DNA from: Tubiluchus corallicola
Taxonomy: Eukaryota > Priapulida > Priapulimorpha > Priapulimorphida > Tubiluchidae
Direction: 5' to 3'
DNA: 62,500 bases
Assembly: GCA_030141605.1 (NCBI GenBank)
Contig: JAQGDQ010001009.1
Location: forward strand, 1-62,500
Shown: one piece after another, positions 39,729 to 52,870 of the stretch
Numbering within the stretch: position 1 is the stretch's first letter
Layout: each line of letters starts with the position of its first letter
Notes under the pieces: generated by a model
The model's database searches: none
What the model was told of the DNA's origin: nothing
The model's input: the letters and a program-made list of their open reading frames with translations, nothing else
Translations under genes and position numbers: made by a program

Positions 39729-40100
39729 CCTGTATGTAAGGTATGGAGGTAAAAAATTTCGCCGAATGCCAGGTTTGGTGAACAGGGTCGGTGCTGATCT
39801 TGACTCGACAGAGTTAAAATATCGAATACATCCTAGGTAACTTTTGTCTTGTCGGCTGGGTCCTTGTTTCACTGTCCTACAAGAAGTAGTTGTGGTCCCA
39901 CACCATCGCTAACTCATCCTTGAATAATTGACTCACCTGCGATTTGCAAAGTTTGGCCTTAGATTTTGTTGGATACCATTAATTTACATAACTGGTGATT
40001 CTCACAGTTCTTACAATCTCTTACAATCTTAAAAATCTCTTACAAGTCCATGTTGTCCTCAAGATGATCGTCTGCTACTGAGTCGTGACATAGCCACAAC
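39725..40100. other. Downstream region of protein A gene
   Basis: Presumed 3' UTR side of the minus-strand gene. No AATAAA located with confidence. Confidence 0.4.
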
Positions 40101-43100
40101 TTAGTGGTAGCCACCACCATGTCCATAGCCACCATAACTGCGACGATGGCCACCGTGACCGTAACCACCGCCATATCCTCCATAACCACGACGATGTCCA
40201 CCATATCCACTGTGGTGTCCGCCATAACCACGCCTGTGACCACCATAACCGCCGCCATATCCACCGTGATGGCCACCATAACCACGCCGGTGCCCACCAT
40301 AACCACCACGATGTCCACCATAACCACCACGATGTCCACCATAACCACCACGATGTCCACCATAGCCACCACCATGACCACCATAACCACCACGATGTCC
40401 ACCACCATAACCACCACGATGTCCACCATAGCCACCATGGCCACCATAGCCACCACCATGACCACCATAACCACCACCATAACCACCACGATGTCCACCA
40501 TATCCACCATGGCCACCATAACCACCACGATGTCCACCATAGCCGCCATGGCCACCATAACCACCATGTCCACCATAGCCACCACCATGACCATACCTTC
40601 CACCTCCATAGAGCAGGAAAATCCGTAAGAGGTTCTGCCTCTGTGAGTCTGTCAGGGTAGCCGAATTAGCGGCATTGGAGAGAAGTTGGGCTAAAACTGG
40701 GTAAACAAAACCGAGGCTATTTCCACCACCACCATAACCACTTCCTTCCACCTTGTAGCCAATCTGCATTTAGAAAAAAATATAAAAAAATGCTGAAGTG
40801 AATTTGAGCTTGTACAAAACAAACAGTGCGCTGCGTTTTGTGGAATTCAGTAACAAAATGGCGGCTCACTAATATTGACAGTTCTGTTACTTAGTTGTTT
40901 ACCAAAAATGACTGCTTGTAAGAAACAAGAAAGTCTTGTATTATGTAGCTTTCGTAATTTGTGACAGTTGGTTACTAATTTTCGTGACATTGTAGTGATT
41001 ATCAGTAGATAATTAAGTAGCAAATTAACACTTAAGAGTAAAACTGGTATCTCTCTTTTCTGGTATCTCGTAGAAATGTTTTGGTCCATTACCCCTTCTC
41101 AAGGTAGTATATGCATTAGAAGCCAAAATATATTAGACTGTAGTTCAACAAGCTAGACTACCCCTTCTCAAGGTAGTATATGCATTAGAAGCCACAATAT
41201 ATTAGACTGTAGTTCAACAAGCTAGACTACCCCTTCCCAAGGTAGTATATGCATTAGAAGCCACAATATATTAGACTGTAGTTCAACAAGCTAGACTACC
41301 CCTTCCCAAGGTAGTATATGCATTAGAAGCCACAATATATTAGACTGTAGTTCAACAAGCTAGACTACCCCTTCTCAAGGTAGTATATGCATTAGAAGCC
41401 ACAATATATTAGACTGTAGTTCAACAAGCTAGACTACCCCTTCTCAAGGTAGTATATGCATTAGAAGCCACAATATATTAGACTGTAGTTCAACAAGCTA
41501 GACTACCCCTTCCCAAGGTAGTATATGCATTAGAAGCCACAATATATTAGACTTTAGTTCAACAAGCTAGACTACACCTTCTCAAGGTAGTATATGCATT
41601 AGAAGCCACAATATATTAGACTGTAGTTCTACAAGCTAGACTATCCCTTCTCAAGGTAGTATATACGTTAGAAGCCACAATATATTAGACTGTAGTTCAA
41701 CAAGCTAGACTACCCCTTCTCAAGGTAGTATATACATTAGAAGCCACAATATATTAGACTGTAGTTCAACAAGCTAGACTACCCCTTCTCAAGGTAGTAT
41801 ATGCATTAGAAGCCACAATATATTAGACTGTAGTTCAACAAGCTAGACTACCCCTTCTCAAGGTAGTATATACATTAGAAGCCACAATATATTAGACTGT
41901 AGTTCAACAAGCTAGACTACCCCTTCTCAAGGTAGTACATGCATTAGAAGCTACAATATATTAGACTGTAGTTCAACAAGCTAGACTACCCCTTCCCAAG
42001 GTAGTATATGCATTAGAAGCCACGATATATTAGACTGTAGTTCAACAAGCTAGACTACTTTTTTCTACTATGACAATGCATAGGTGGAACTTGTTATGTA
42101 CACACGTTTCTGTTACATTTAAAATTATACTGCTACCTTTTACTGACATTCTAGCTTTTTCTCGACTCAATACTGGACCAACAACGTATGTATGCATTTT
42201 AGTGTAACGTAGTAATATGTAGCACTTATTTTGTAGCACTTATTTTCTAGCACTTATTTCGGTAGTTTTGCAGAGGTAGTAATTGTAGATTACAGAAAAT
42301 TTGTATTTTCTGCTGAATAAACTAACATAGATATGGGAACGCAACTTTGGTTTGAGCGTATACATTACAAACAGCATAAGTTCTTCTACTCCTAAAGAAA
42401 GATTGGGTTGAAGTTGTTTAACATCTTTATTTATCTTTCCCTATCCAAGTTGTTTTTGGTTCGTCAGGTAGTTTTAATGCTTCATTTCAGGCGATTCTTA
42501 CTGGTACTTCATCTGGTAATCGTAGAAGATGTCCTAAACATCTTAATCTTCGGATCTTAACTGCATGGTCCTACTAGATACCCCTATTCAGCATGGTCCT
42601 ACTAGATACCCCTATTCAGCATGGTCCTACTAGATACCCCTATTCAGCATGGTCCTACTAGATACCCCTATTCAGCATGGTCCTACTAGATATGCCTACC
42701 ACACATGGTCCTACTAGACACACCTACTCTGCATGGTCTTACTAGATACCCCTAATCTGCATGGTCCTACTAGATACCCCAATTCTGCATGGTCCTACTA
42801 GATACATATACTCCACATGGTCCTTCTAGATACCACTACTCCACATGGTCCTACTAGATACCCCTACTCCGCATGGTCCTACTAGATACGTATACTCCAC
42901 ATGGTCCTAATAGATACCCCTACTCCACATGGTCCTTCTAGATACCCCTACCACACATGTTCCTACTAGATACACCTACTCTGTATGGTCCTAATAGATA
43001 CCCCAACTCTGCATGGTCCTAATAGATACCCCTACTCCACATGGTCCTACTAGATACCCCTACTCCACATGGTCCTAATAGATACCCCTACTCCACATGG

Positions 43101-43232
43101 TCCTTCTAGATACCTCTACTCCACATGGTCCTACTAGATACCCCTACTCCGCATGGTCTTACTAGATACACCTACCTTGGACAAAACCAGTAAGCTGGTT
43201 ACCATGACAACCAGCGTTTTCACAATCTTCAT
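40101..43232 (-). CDS. Secreted Gly/Tyr/His-rich protein A (two exons)
   Basis: Exon 1 (43232-43176) encodes the signal peptide [19 protein letters not shown] and ends at donor AAG|GTAGGT. Exon 2 (40763-40101) follows the acceptor TTTCTAAATGCAG. Both junctions are phase 0, giving about 239 aa. After the leader comes a short core with hydrophobic patches ([17 protein letters not shown], then [17 protein letters not shown]). About 150 residues of [13 protein letters not shown] repeats follow, with no Cys. It is likely an extracellular structural, mineral- or metal-binding, or antimicrobial glycine-rich protein; no function can be assigned. It shares gene structure and core with protein B at 56308-58096. 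The 2.4-kb intron is almost wholly repeats (69-bp array, LINE piece, 28-bp satellite). The exon 1 ATG was chosen because it heads the signal peptide and the phase fits. Confidence 0.75.
41092..42058 (-). repeat. 69-bp tandem array, about 14 copies
   Basis: Unit CCCCTTCTCAAGGTAGTATA, then TGCATTAGAAGCCACAATAT, then ATTAGACTGTAGTTCAACAA and GCTAGACTA: the reverse of the array at 22864-23280. It is the tandem core of the dispersed element that continues to 42375. Confidence 0.97.
42059..42375 (+). mobile_element. Unique flank of the dispersed 69-bp-core element
   Basis: Inverted counterpart of 22540-22863. It includes a duplicated GTAGCACTTATTTT that the other copy has once. Confidence 0.8.
42390..42564 (-). 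mobile_element. LINE C-terminal fragment
   Basis: Minus strand encodes [21 protein letters not shown], then after a stop [13 protein letters not shown]. This is the signature C-terminal block (RW-LGHVLRM-D) of many LINE polyproteins. It abuts the 28-bp satellite. Confidence 0.75.
42565..43175 (-). repeat. 28-bp satellite array up to the donor site of protein A exon 1
   Basis: About 22 units of the family at 1-1025, reversed (CATGGTCCTACTAGATACCC). Read on the minus strand each unit contains GTAGGGGTATCTAGTAGG. The first unit (GTAGGTGTATCTAGTAAG) supplies the GTAGGT donor of the gene. Confidence 0.95.
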
Positions 43233-43487
43233 CTTCGACACTTCTGCTAGTATCTTCAACCGTTTCAGCAACTGAAAGTGATAAAACATCTCAACTTTTA
43301 CATCCAATTAAGCTTCTCCATTAGATGTATTAATTACCACAAAAACAGTGCAATAGACATGTTGAATGTTTTTCTTTTTTGTGCACTGCGCTATATGTTC
43401 AAGGTCAGTAAGTCTGTACAGTCCTACTGACCTTACATTAATTGGCCATAAGGCCAGTGGCTTCTTGTGTATAGAAGTAAAATAAAT
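43233..43487. promoter_or_regulatory. Upstream region of protein A gene
   Basis: Contains the 5' UTR and presumably the promoter on the minus strand. No clear TATA box seen at a convincing distance. Confidence 0.3.
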
Positions 43488-43733
43488 CGTTGTCTTGGTT
43501 GTGTATAGCTGATTATTGGTGTTTTAGGGATGGCAAAACTATGAAGAGTCAGGACCTGTCACAAAAAGTAAAATAATTCGTTGTATTGGTTGTGTATAGC
43601 TGATTATTGGTGTTTTAGGGATGGCAAAACTATGAAGAGTCAGGACCTGTCACAAAAAGTAAAATAATTCGTTGTATTGGTTGTGTATAGCTGATTATTG
43701 GTGTTTTAGGGATGGCAAAACTATGAAGAGTCA
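43488..43733. repeat. 91-bp tandem repeat, 2.7 copies
   Basis: Unit contains TTCGTTGTATTGGTTGTGTA and GGGATGGCAAAACTATGAAG; copies are nearly identical. Confidence 0.95.
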
Positions 43734-44179
43734 GATTATAAAACTCCATGTTTATTGAACATCAAACACAGTAAATATAACAGATAGTAATGCCAAGCCC
43801 CCTGATCTAACATGCTCTCCTTCAACTCCCAGACTCAATACCCTGAGCTGGGCGCATCATACGGCTTATATCTACGCCTACCTTTCGGTTCTGAATCACT
43901 TGATCACGTGACACCACACCTTAACTGGCTTCATGCCAGCATTCATCAACATTATTATCTATCATAATTTTCTAACGCTTTTAACATAGTTTAACAGGTC
44001 CTCTTTACTATAGATACTGTGGTACTGCAGCTGTTTTCACTCATTATTATCGATAATATTCAATATACAAGTGCTGAAGACTTGCGAAGAGTTATCAAGG
44101 ACGTTTGGGTTAAAGAAATTACTTCCTAGTACTGCCAAAACCTAATTTCCAGTATACCTCTTAGAATGAAGGCAGTGAT
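43734..44179. other. Intergenic with a hAT-family scrap
   Basis: At 44020-44075 a fragment resembles the end of the CAGTGGCGG hAT family (TACTGCAGCTG, ATAATATTCAATATA). No gene. Confidence 0.4.
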
Positions 44180-44400
44180 CTACGAAGTACCTAACAAGGC
44201 TGTAGCCTAGAGCGCCCTGCTTAGGCATTCTAGGGGGTAAAAAATTCTTATTCTTCGCCAAGATTCTTAAACATTCATACAAAGTGCGCATTTTATAGCG
44301 CACCACAAGCAGTTGCCGAGACCGCTTTTATAATAAAGAGCGTCATAATATATTGTGATAAACAATGCTTTTTGGCGATTAGGCAACCATTATTAAAAAT
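44180..44400. mobile_element. Dispersed repeat related to 22300-22530
   Basis: Shares GTAGCCTAGAGCGCC, TTCTTATTCTTCGCC and CACCACAAGCAGTTGCCGAG with the copy at 22.3 kb. Confidence 0.6.
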
Positions 44401-44429
44401 ATCAACACAACTTAAAAAATAGACGATTC

Positions 44430-44640
44430 ATGGGTGGTAAATTCGTCATCGTTGCTATGTAGGCAATATGGCACATCATTGCCTTCGTCATCAGTGCTAT
44501 GTAGGCAATATGGCACATCATTGCCTTCGTCATCAGTGCTATGTAGGCAATATGGCACATCATTGCCTTCGTCACCAGTGCTATGTACGCAATATGGCAC
44601 ATTATTGCCTTCGTCATCAGTGCTATGTAGGCAAATTAAC
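44430..44640. repeat. 42-bp tandem repeat, five copies
   Basis: Unit GTCATCAGTGCTATGTAGGC, then AATATGGCACATCATTGCCT. The length is divisible by three, hence open frames on both strands without coding value. Confidence 0.97.
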
Positions 44641-44644
44641 GTAA

Positions 44645-45300
44645 TTTTCAACATCTAAAACATTTCATGAGAGTGTTTGTGTAAGTGAAAATTACTCAAA
44701 GTACAATACTACTGTAAGATATTTAGTATATTATACTAGAAATAGGCAAGTTTTAAGATAAAATTTCAAATTTACCGCTGTACTCACGCATAACCTGTCG
44801 AACGTGTGCAGTACGTCACAAACTTACACATCTGAACTGAGAGGTACAGCACCTGTTTTTTTGCAACACGTTTCCGAAATGCAGGCGCTAGTGCCCGTCT
44901 AACTAGCGAATGGCGAAATGCATGTAACAGCGAAGAACTCGTGGTGCGAACGTGAATTTGTGTTTGTGATAGCTCAGGCCCATCTATATTTCTTAAAGCA
45001 AAATCGGACCCAATCTTAAACTGTAGGCCAAAACGATCTACTCTGTAAAAGATTGAAAGGAAACATACTATTTTAATTACAAAATGACTTACGCGAAAGA
45101 ATTATTACCGACACAAACAAATATTCACGTTCGCGCCACGAGTTCTTCGCTGTTACATGCATTTCACCATTTGCTAGTTAAATGGGCACTAGCGCCTGCA
45201 TTTCGGAAACGCATTGCAAAAAAGCAGGTGCTGTACCTCTCAGTTCAGATGTGTAAGTTTGTGACGAACTCGTGGCGCGAACGTGAATTTGTGTTTGTGT
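44645..45300. mobile_element. Dispersed repeat with inverted 150-bp arms
   Basis: Arms at about 44810-44970 and 45100-45265 are inverted (TCTGAACTGAGAGGTACAGC against GCTGTACCTCTCAGTTCAGA). A related single copy lies at 50925-51320. Class unknown. Confidence 0.8.
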
Positions 45301-45304
45301 CGGT

Positions 45305-46256
45305 AATAAGGACAGAACAAAACAGAACAGAACGGAATGGAGTGAAACAGAACAGACGGGACAGGAGAGGACAGGACAGGACAGAACAGAACAGAACAGA
45401 ACAGAACAGAACAGAACAGGACAGAACAAAACAGAACAGAACGGAATGGAGTGAAACAGAACAGAACGGGACAGGAGAGGACAGGACAGGACAGAACAGA
45501 ACAGGACAGAACAAAACAGAACAGAACGGAATGGAGTGAAACAGAACAGAACAGGACGGGACAGGACATGACAGGACAGGACAGGACAGGACAGGACAGG
45601 ACAGGACAGGACAGGACAGGACAGGACAGGACAGGACAGGACAGGACAGGACAGGACAGGACAGGACAGGACAGGACAGGACAGGACAGGACAGGACAGG
45701 ACAGGACAGGACAGAACAGAACAGAACAGAACGGAATGGAGTGAAACAGAACAGGACGGGACAGGACAGGACATGACATGACATGACATGACATGACAGA
45801 ACAGAACAGAACAGAACAGAACAGAACAGAACAGAACAGAACAGAACAGAACAGAACAGAACAGAACAGAACAGAACAGAACAGAACAGAACAGAACAGA
45901 ACAGAACAGAACAGAACAGAACAGAACAGAACAGAACAGAACAGAACAGAACAGAACAGAACAGAACAGAACAGAACAGAACAGAACAGAACAGAACAGA
46001 ACGGAATGGAGTGAAACAGAACAGGACGGGACAGGACAGGACAGGACATGACATGACATGACATGACATTGCATGACATGACATGACATGACATGACATG
46101 ACATGACATGACATGACATGACATGACATGACATGACATGACATGACATGACATGACAGAACAGAACAGAACAGAACAGAACAGAACAGAACAGAACAGA
46201 ACAGAACAGAACAGAACAGAACAGAACAGAACAGAACAGAACAGAACAGAACATAG
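45305..46256. repeat. Pentanucleotide array (ACAGA / ACAGG / ACATG blocks)
   Basis: Homogeneous blocks of AGAAC, AGGAC and ATGAC units. A non-repeat marker, GGAATGGAGTGAAACAG, is inserted at about 45333, 45444, 45528, 45734 and 46002, giving a higher-order pattern. Confidence 0.98.
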
Positions 46257-46310
46257 TTTGCATAGTTATGTAAAACTCAAAAGAAAGGCGAAGTTGAACT
46301 TATTTTAATA

Positions 46311-48125
46311 TTTGGGGGGAAAAAGGACGTTTCAGCAAACAAGTTTTGATAAGCTTGGGCGTTCCCAATTTTCAACGAAAAATGACGTCATCCGGTTACT
46401 TTTTAGCAATGTGTACTTTATGTATGCTTTTTTGCAATGTATACTTTATGTATGCTTTTTGCAATGTATAGTTTATGTACACATGTATACTTTGTGTGCT
46501 TTTTTGCAATGTATACTTTATGTATGCTTTTTTGCAATGTATACTTTATGTACACATGTATACTTTATGTGTGCTTTTTTGCAATGTATACTTTATGTAT
46601 ACATGTATACTTTATGTGTGCTTTTTTGCAATGTATACTTTATGTATGCTTTTTTGCAATGTATACCTTATGTATACATGTATACTTTATGTGTGCTTTT
46701 TTGCAATGTATACTTTATGTACACATGTATACTTTATGTATGCTTTTCTGCAATGTATACTTTATGTACACATGTATACTTTATGTGTGCTTTTTTGCAA
46801 TGTATACTTTATGTATACATGTATACTTTATGTGTGCTTTTTTGCATTGTATACTTTATGTATGCTTTTTGCAATGTATATTTTATGTACACATGCATAC
46901 TTTGTGTGCTTTTTTGCAATGTATACTTTATGTATGCTTTTTTGCAATGTATACCTTATGTATACATGTATACTTTATGTGTGCTTTTTTGCAATGTATA
47001 CTTTATGTATGCTTTTTTTGCAATGTATACTTTATGTATGCTTTTTGCAATGTATATTTTATGTACACATGTATACTTTGTGTGCTTTTTTGCAATGTAT
47101 ACTTTATGTATGCTTTTTTGCAATGTATACTTTATGTACACATGTATACTTTATGTGTGCTTTTTTGCAATGTATACTTTATGTACACATATGTACACAT
47201 GTATACTTTATGTATGCTTTTTTGGGGGGAAAAAGGACGTTTCAGCAAACAAGTTTTGATAAGCTTGGGCGTTCCCAATTTTCAACGAAAAATGACGTCA
47301 TCCGGTTACTTTTTAGCAATGTGTACTTTATGTATGCTTTTTTGCAATGTATACTTTATGTATGCTTTTTTGCAATGTATACCTTATGTATACATGTATA
47401 CTTTATGTGTGCTTTTTTGCAATGTATACTTTATGTACACATGTATACTTTATGTATGCTTTTCTGCAATGTATACTTTATGTACACATGTATACTTTAT
47501 GTGTGCTTTTTTGCAATGTATACTTTATGTATACATGTATACTTTATGTGTGCTTTTTTGCATTGTATACTTTATGTATGCTTTTTGCAATGTATATTTT
47601 ATGTACACATGCATACTTTGTGTGCTTTTTTGCAATGTATACTTTATGTATGCTTTTTTGCAATGTATACCTTATGTATACATGTATACTTTATGTGTGC
47701 TTTTTTGCAATGTATACTTTATGTATGCTTTTTTGCAATGTATACTTTATGTACACATGTATACTTTATGTGTGCTTTTTTGCAATGTATACTTTATGTA
47801 TGCTTTTTGCAATGTATATTTTATGTACACATGCATACTTTGTGTGCTTTTTTGCAATGTATACTTTATGTATGCTTTTTTGCAATGTATACCTTATGTA
47901 TACATGTATACTTTATGTGTGCTTTTTGCAATGTATACCTTATGTATACATGTATACTTTATGTGTGCTTTTTTGCAATGTATACTTTATGTACACATAT
48001 GTACACATGTATACTTTATGTATGCTTTTTTGCAATGTATACTTTATGTACACATGTATACTTTATGCATGCTTTTTGCAATGTATACTTTATGTATACA
48101 TGTACAATGTATACTTTATGTATAC
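46311..48125. repeat. 27-bp minisatellite in a 910-bp higher-order duplication
   Basis: Units of TTTTTGCAATGTATACTTTA and TGTATGC or TACACATG variants. A unique leader (GGACGTTTCAGCAAACAAG, then AAAAATGACGTCATCCGG) begins both halves at 46313 and 47223. All three plus frames are open for hundreds of codons because the unit lacks stops. Confidence 0.97.
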
Positions 48126-48132
48126 TAAGCTG

Positions 48133-48416
48133 ACAAGAAACTGTGTGAGCGACAGTGCTTTCTCTACCTGTGCTCAAACGTGTGCGCATGGCTAACTGCG
48201 CACAACAGCCACACACCGCGTTGTGCTGTAAGTGCGCTGTGTTGGGCTGTGAAGCAAACAGTACAGCCTCACATGCTCTGGTTCGGTACAAGTATAAAGA
48301 AAGAAAGACTTAAGAAAAAAGACTTATTATATTGAATATTATCAATAGTACTGAGTGAAAAAGGGGGTGCTGCAGTTTCACAACACCTGTACACGAGCCG
48401 CCCCTGCTAATAATTA
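48133..48416 (-). mobile_element. hAT-type element, one end preserved
   Basis: Right end ACACGAGCCGCCCCTG, preceded by GGGGGTGCTGCAGTTTC and ATATTGAATATTATCAAT, as in the copy at 38418. The other end was lost at the satellite border. Confidence 0.75.
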
Positions 48417-48780
48417 ATCCGTTGCTTGTGTTGACGGAAATGTTTGTTGAAATGCATTCCGGAGATTTGAGTTCGGATGGTAAAACCAATAATGATCTGT
48501 TGAAGTTGTAATTATTCGGAAAAGATGAATTTAACTATGTTGCTAACTGTAAAATACTCCAATGCATACATGACTTCATATTACGTACTAAACGCTTCCA
48601 GTAGTTTCTATCTGATATGAAATGCATCAGTCTTAAATAATCGTACATTAATATTTACTAACCGTCATTTTTTAATAATGTCTAATGTATCACTATAGTA
48701 AAACTTTAGTGTACTAAAAACTAAGTATAGTCTATTCTTACTGTAAATGTTCTTGTAAATAGTGTATAAAGTCTGTTGTG
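48417..48780. other. Intergenic
   Basis: No gene. Confidence 0.4.
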
Positions 48781-49260
<480 letters not shown>

Positions 49261-50494
49261 AACCATTTAAAAATAACAAAAATTATACTAAATACGTACC
49301 TGTTAAATGAGTAAATTAATGTAGACCTTAAACAGTATCGTCTGATGCAAAAAACACAAACTGCAATTCAGTCTTCTCTATTTTACCATCAGACTCCTAG
49401 TGGCCCTAATTTCAGAAATCATTCATGCTACAGTGAATAGCCTTTATACACAGTGGACACTATAGTTCTAATTACTTTGTTCTAAATGTCAGGGTTGGAA
49501 GCTTTCGAACAGTTTGGGTTTGCAAAAAAACACACTGCCTTTCCGGTTCTGTACCCCCCTTCCTCTCCCAACGTCCGACAGAAACACGCGCGGTTTATGG
49601 TTCTTGGAAAAAACGAAAGTATTTGCCTCGTTTTAACAATAAATTTAACAGTGAATTATATGGGGCGTATCGAGAGTTTAACATGTTTCTAGGTTGCCCT
49701 ATAGAAATATTTACGACCCCCCAGCATTATGGCGCTGCCCGCTGACCCAAATCTTTCATGAATAATTTTTATATAGCAAATTATAAGCATATTCATGTAG
49801 CGTGGAACTATTTTGTTAATAGAATAATTGTTTATAATAAAGTAATTATTTTGCATCGTGAAGTTGAATATAGAAAAATGATTTTAGATGAGAGACGATT
49901 TCAAATCGAAGTGTAAAGAATTGCTATAATTTGAACCCATGCAGTTTGATTTATTAACAACATAGAACTAAGACAAAGCCGGATTAAGACCTCAAGAGCC
50001 CCTAAGCATTGAAACGTTTAAATATTTAAGTTTAAGTTATAAGTTATAAGTTTATTTATTTCCACTCTGCATCTAACAATAATAATAAAAATACAGATAA
50101 TTTCACTGAAGTAAATATAAATATAAATGCAATATTATCCAGAAAGTTACAAAAGAGATTCCTATGCAGCATATACATGTGCAAATTACATTACAGAGTA
50201 ATTTTGATGCTTACAGTTTGAGCCTAAAAGCATAGCTTGACAGGCCAAACTGTACGTGGAAATCTTAAAAAAAAAATTAATTATTGAAATGATGAAATAA
50301 TGATAATATTAATGATAATAATAATAATGATAATGACATAAACGTGGGTGGTATATATATATATATATATATGTATGTATAAAGTTGATGTCATAGCATT
50401 TACTGTGAATGAATCTTACTGCCAGTTTTTCAATTTCGAAAGATAAAATTTCATTTTACAGTTTCGTGTTGTGTGTGTTCGTATATGTATATTG
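49261..50494. other. Intergenic with a retroposon tail and a (TA)n tract
   Basis: At about 50035-50170 a retroposon-tail-like TTTATTTATTTCCACTCTGC with an A-rich flank. A (TA)n tract at 50353-50371. No supported gene; the frame at 49486-49692 shows no domain. Confidence 0.4.
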
Positions 50495-50752
50495 TGACGT
50501 CATCACACAAAACGTAAGGCGTGAGCACTTTGTGACGTCATCACACAAAACGTAACTTTGTGACGTCATCACACAGAACGTAAGGCATGAGCACTTTGTG
50601 ACGTCATGACACAAAACGTAAGGCATGAGCACTTTGTGACGTCATCACACAAAACTTACGGCATGCGCATTTTGTGACGTCATCACACAAAACGTACGGC
50701 ATGAGCACTTTGTGACGTCATCACACAAAACGTATGACGTGAGCACTTTATT
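50495..50752. promoter_or_regulatory. Tandem array of seven perfect TGACGTCA palindromes (CRE-like)
   Basis: TGACGTCA occurs at 50495, 50533, 50561, 50599, 50637, 50675 and 50713, mostly 38 bp apart (one 28-bp step), within a repeat reading TCACACAAAACGTA then GGCATGAGCACTTTG. An eighth lies at 50916. This octamer is the consensus CREB/ATF site in animals. Regulatory use is inferred; the array may simply be a minisatellite. Confidence 0.6.
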
Positions 50753-50924
50753 TTCGCACAGATAATTTACAACATGTAAAGAATAGACGAAGTTAAGGGA
50801 AGGCAGGATGATTTTTCATTTACCACCCCATTTTCAACTCTGATAAAAGGTTATTTTAACACGATTAGCGCTGCAAAAGCGGTTCTGATTAACGACGGGC
50901 GAGCTCAACTATTGATGACGTCAC

Positions 50925-51320
50925 AAACTAACATAATTTTCAACAGCAAAAATATTCCACGAGCGTGTTGCACGTGTTTGTGAAAGCGGAAATTGTAGTA
51001 CAGTGCTACTGTAAGATATTCAGTGTGTTGTACTAAAACCAAGTAAGTTTTAAGATAAAAATTCAAATTTCAAATGTGACGATGTGCTCACGCATGAGCT
51101 GTCGAACGTGTGTACTTCGTCACGAATAAACGCATCTGGACTGAGAGGTACGGCACCTGCTTTTAGTGCAATGCATTTCCAAAATAGAGGCGCTACGACT
51201 CGTCTAAGTACCGAATGGCGAAATGCCGGCGAAGAACTAGTGGCGCGAACGTGAAATTGCATTTTTGTGGAAATAATTCTTTCACGTAAGTCATTTTTGA
51301 GAAAAACAGTCCGTTTCTTC
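50925..51320 (+). mobile_element. Dispersed repeat, single copy related to 44645-45300
   Basis: Shares TACTGTAAGATATT, CTGAGAGGTACGGCACCTGC, GAATGGCGAAATG and GTGGCGCGAACGTGAA with the inverted-arm element. Confidence 0.75.
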
Positions 51321-51576
51321 TCAATGTTTTAAAGATGGAGGTGCGGTTTTGTTTTAAATGTTTAAGTAAAGTGGGGAAAGGGAACGAATATAAGGTTTTT
51401 TACCACCTTCCCCTATATAAAATGAAATATTTATTTTAACCAGAGATTCTAAACTCTAACAATGTTATTTTATTGAAACAATGTATGGTGTTACTTTTTT
51501 GTCGTTGTGTTTCTTTACATTTTCACTGCTAATTTACATAATTATGATAATTTTGTAGAGCAGGAAGCTGGTGACG

Positions 51577-52112
<536 letters not shown>

Positions 52113-52255
52113 ATTTATTTCACTCCAGCAATACATATACAATACATCAACACATAATATTATTGAAACAAAAAGAAACAGTATAGGTAAAAAAACGTTG
52201 ATGAAGTCAAATTAACCAAATAAAAGAATTGCTGTATGACACCTTGAAAGCTTGT
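52113..52255 (-). mobile_element. Retroposon 3' tail fused to the AATC array
   Basis: The array runs directly into TTTATTTCACTCCAGCAATA, the reverse of a retroposon tail. Confidence 0.45.
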
Positions 52256-52269
52256 CTTGTTAAGGTGGC

Positions 52270-52500
52270 ACAAATGAGTGAATGAAAGAATGGTTAGGAT
52301 TAGTAGACATGATGGAATGGAAAAATAGTAAGATTAGGGATAGGAAGAAGGAAGGGAGGGGAGGATGAGTGAATGAAAGAATGGTTAGGGTTAGTAGACA
52401 TGACGGAATAGAAAAAATAGTAAGATTAGGGATAGGAAGAAGGAATGGAGGGGAGGATGAGTGAATGAAAGAATGGTTAGGGTCAGACGGAATGGAAAAA
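52270..52500. repeat. ~90-bp tandem repeat, 2.5 copies
   Basis: GAGTGAATGAAAGAATGGTT and AGGGATAGGAAGAAGGA recur, diverging slightly. Confidence 0.85.
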
Positions 52501-52870
52501 ATCTTAAAAGAAAAGAGAAAGAATGTAGCATTTACTTATGAGCAATCTTGAAACGCAAAAAGACAAGAATTTTGCATTGAACTATAACCACATTCCACAA
52601 ATCTTGACTTTAATTCATTTCAGTATTTGTTTATTGTTCACAGGTATGAACAGGTTTGATGTGATTGATACTGATAATGAAAATGTAAAATCAAATAGCG
52701 GTCTAGGTCGGTTGCACTTGAAACTTCTATCCTGCTAAGAATTAACATTGTTTGCAGACGAACAAAGACCACACTTTGTGGCTCTCAGTGAAAGTGGGGC
52801 ACGCACATATGGATACAAACATTCACTTTCAAACCGATGCCCTAATTTCACTCCTCTACTATACATGCAG
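52501..52870. other. Intergenic
   Basis: No supported gene. Confidence 0.4.

Noticed and set aside
40104-40628. Plus-strand Thr/Ile-rich frame and a second minus frame rich in Met/Val
   Set aside because: Alternative frames of the GGYGGH repeats of protein A; only the 40101-40763 minus frame joins a signal-peptide exon in phase.
45178-46263. Long frames of SVLFC/MSCHV residues on the minus strand
   Set aside because: Translation of pentanucleotide repeats; every frame gives the same five-residue cycle and no start context or domain.
46312-48195. Overlapping Cys/Tyr-rich frames of up to 563 codons
   Set aside because: All three plus frames are open over the 27-bp satellite, so openness is a property of the unit and not of coding selection.
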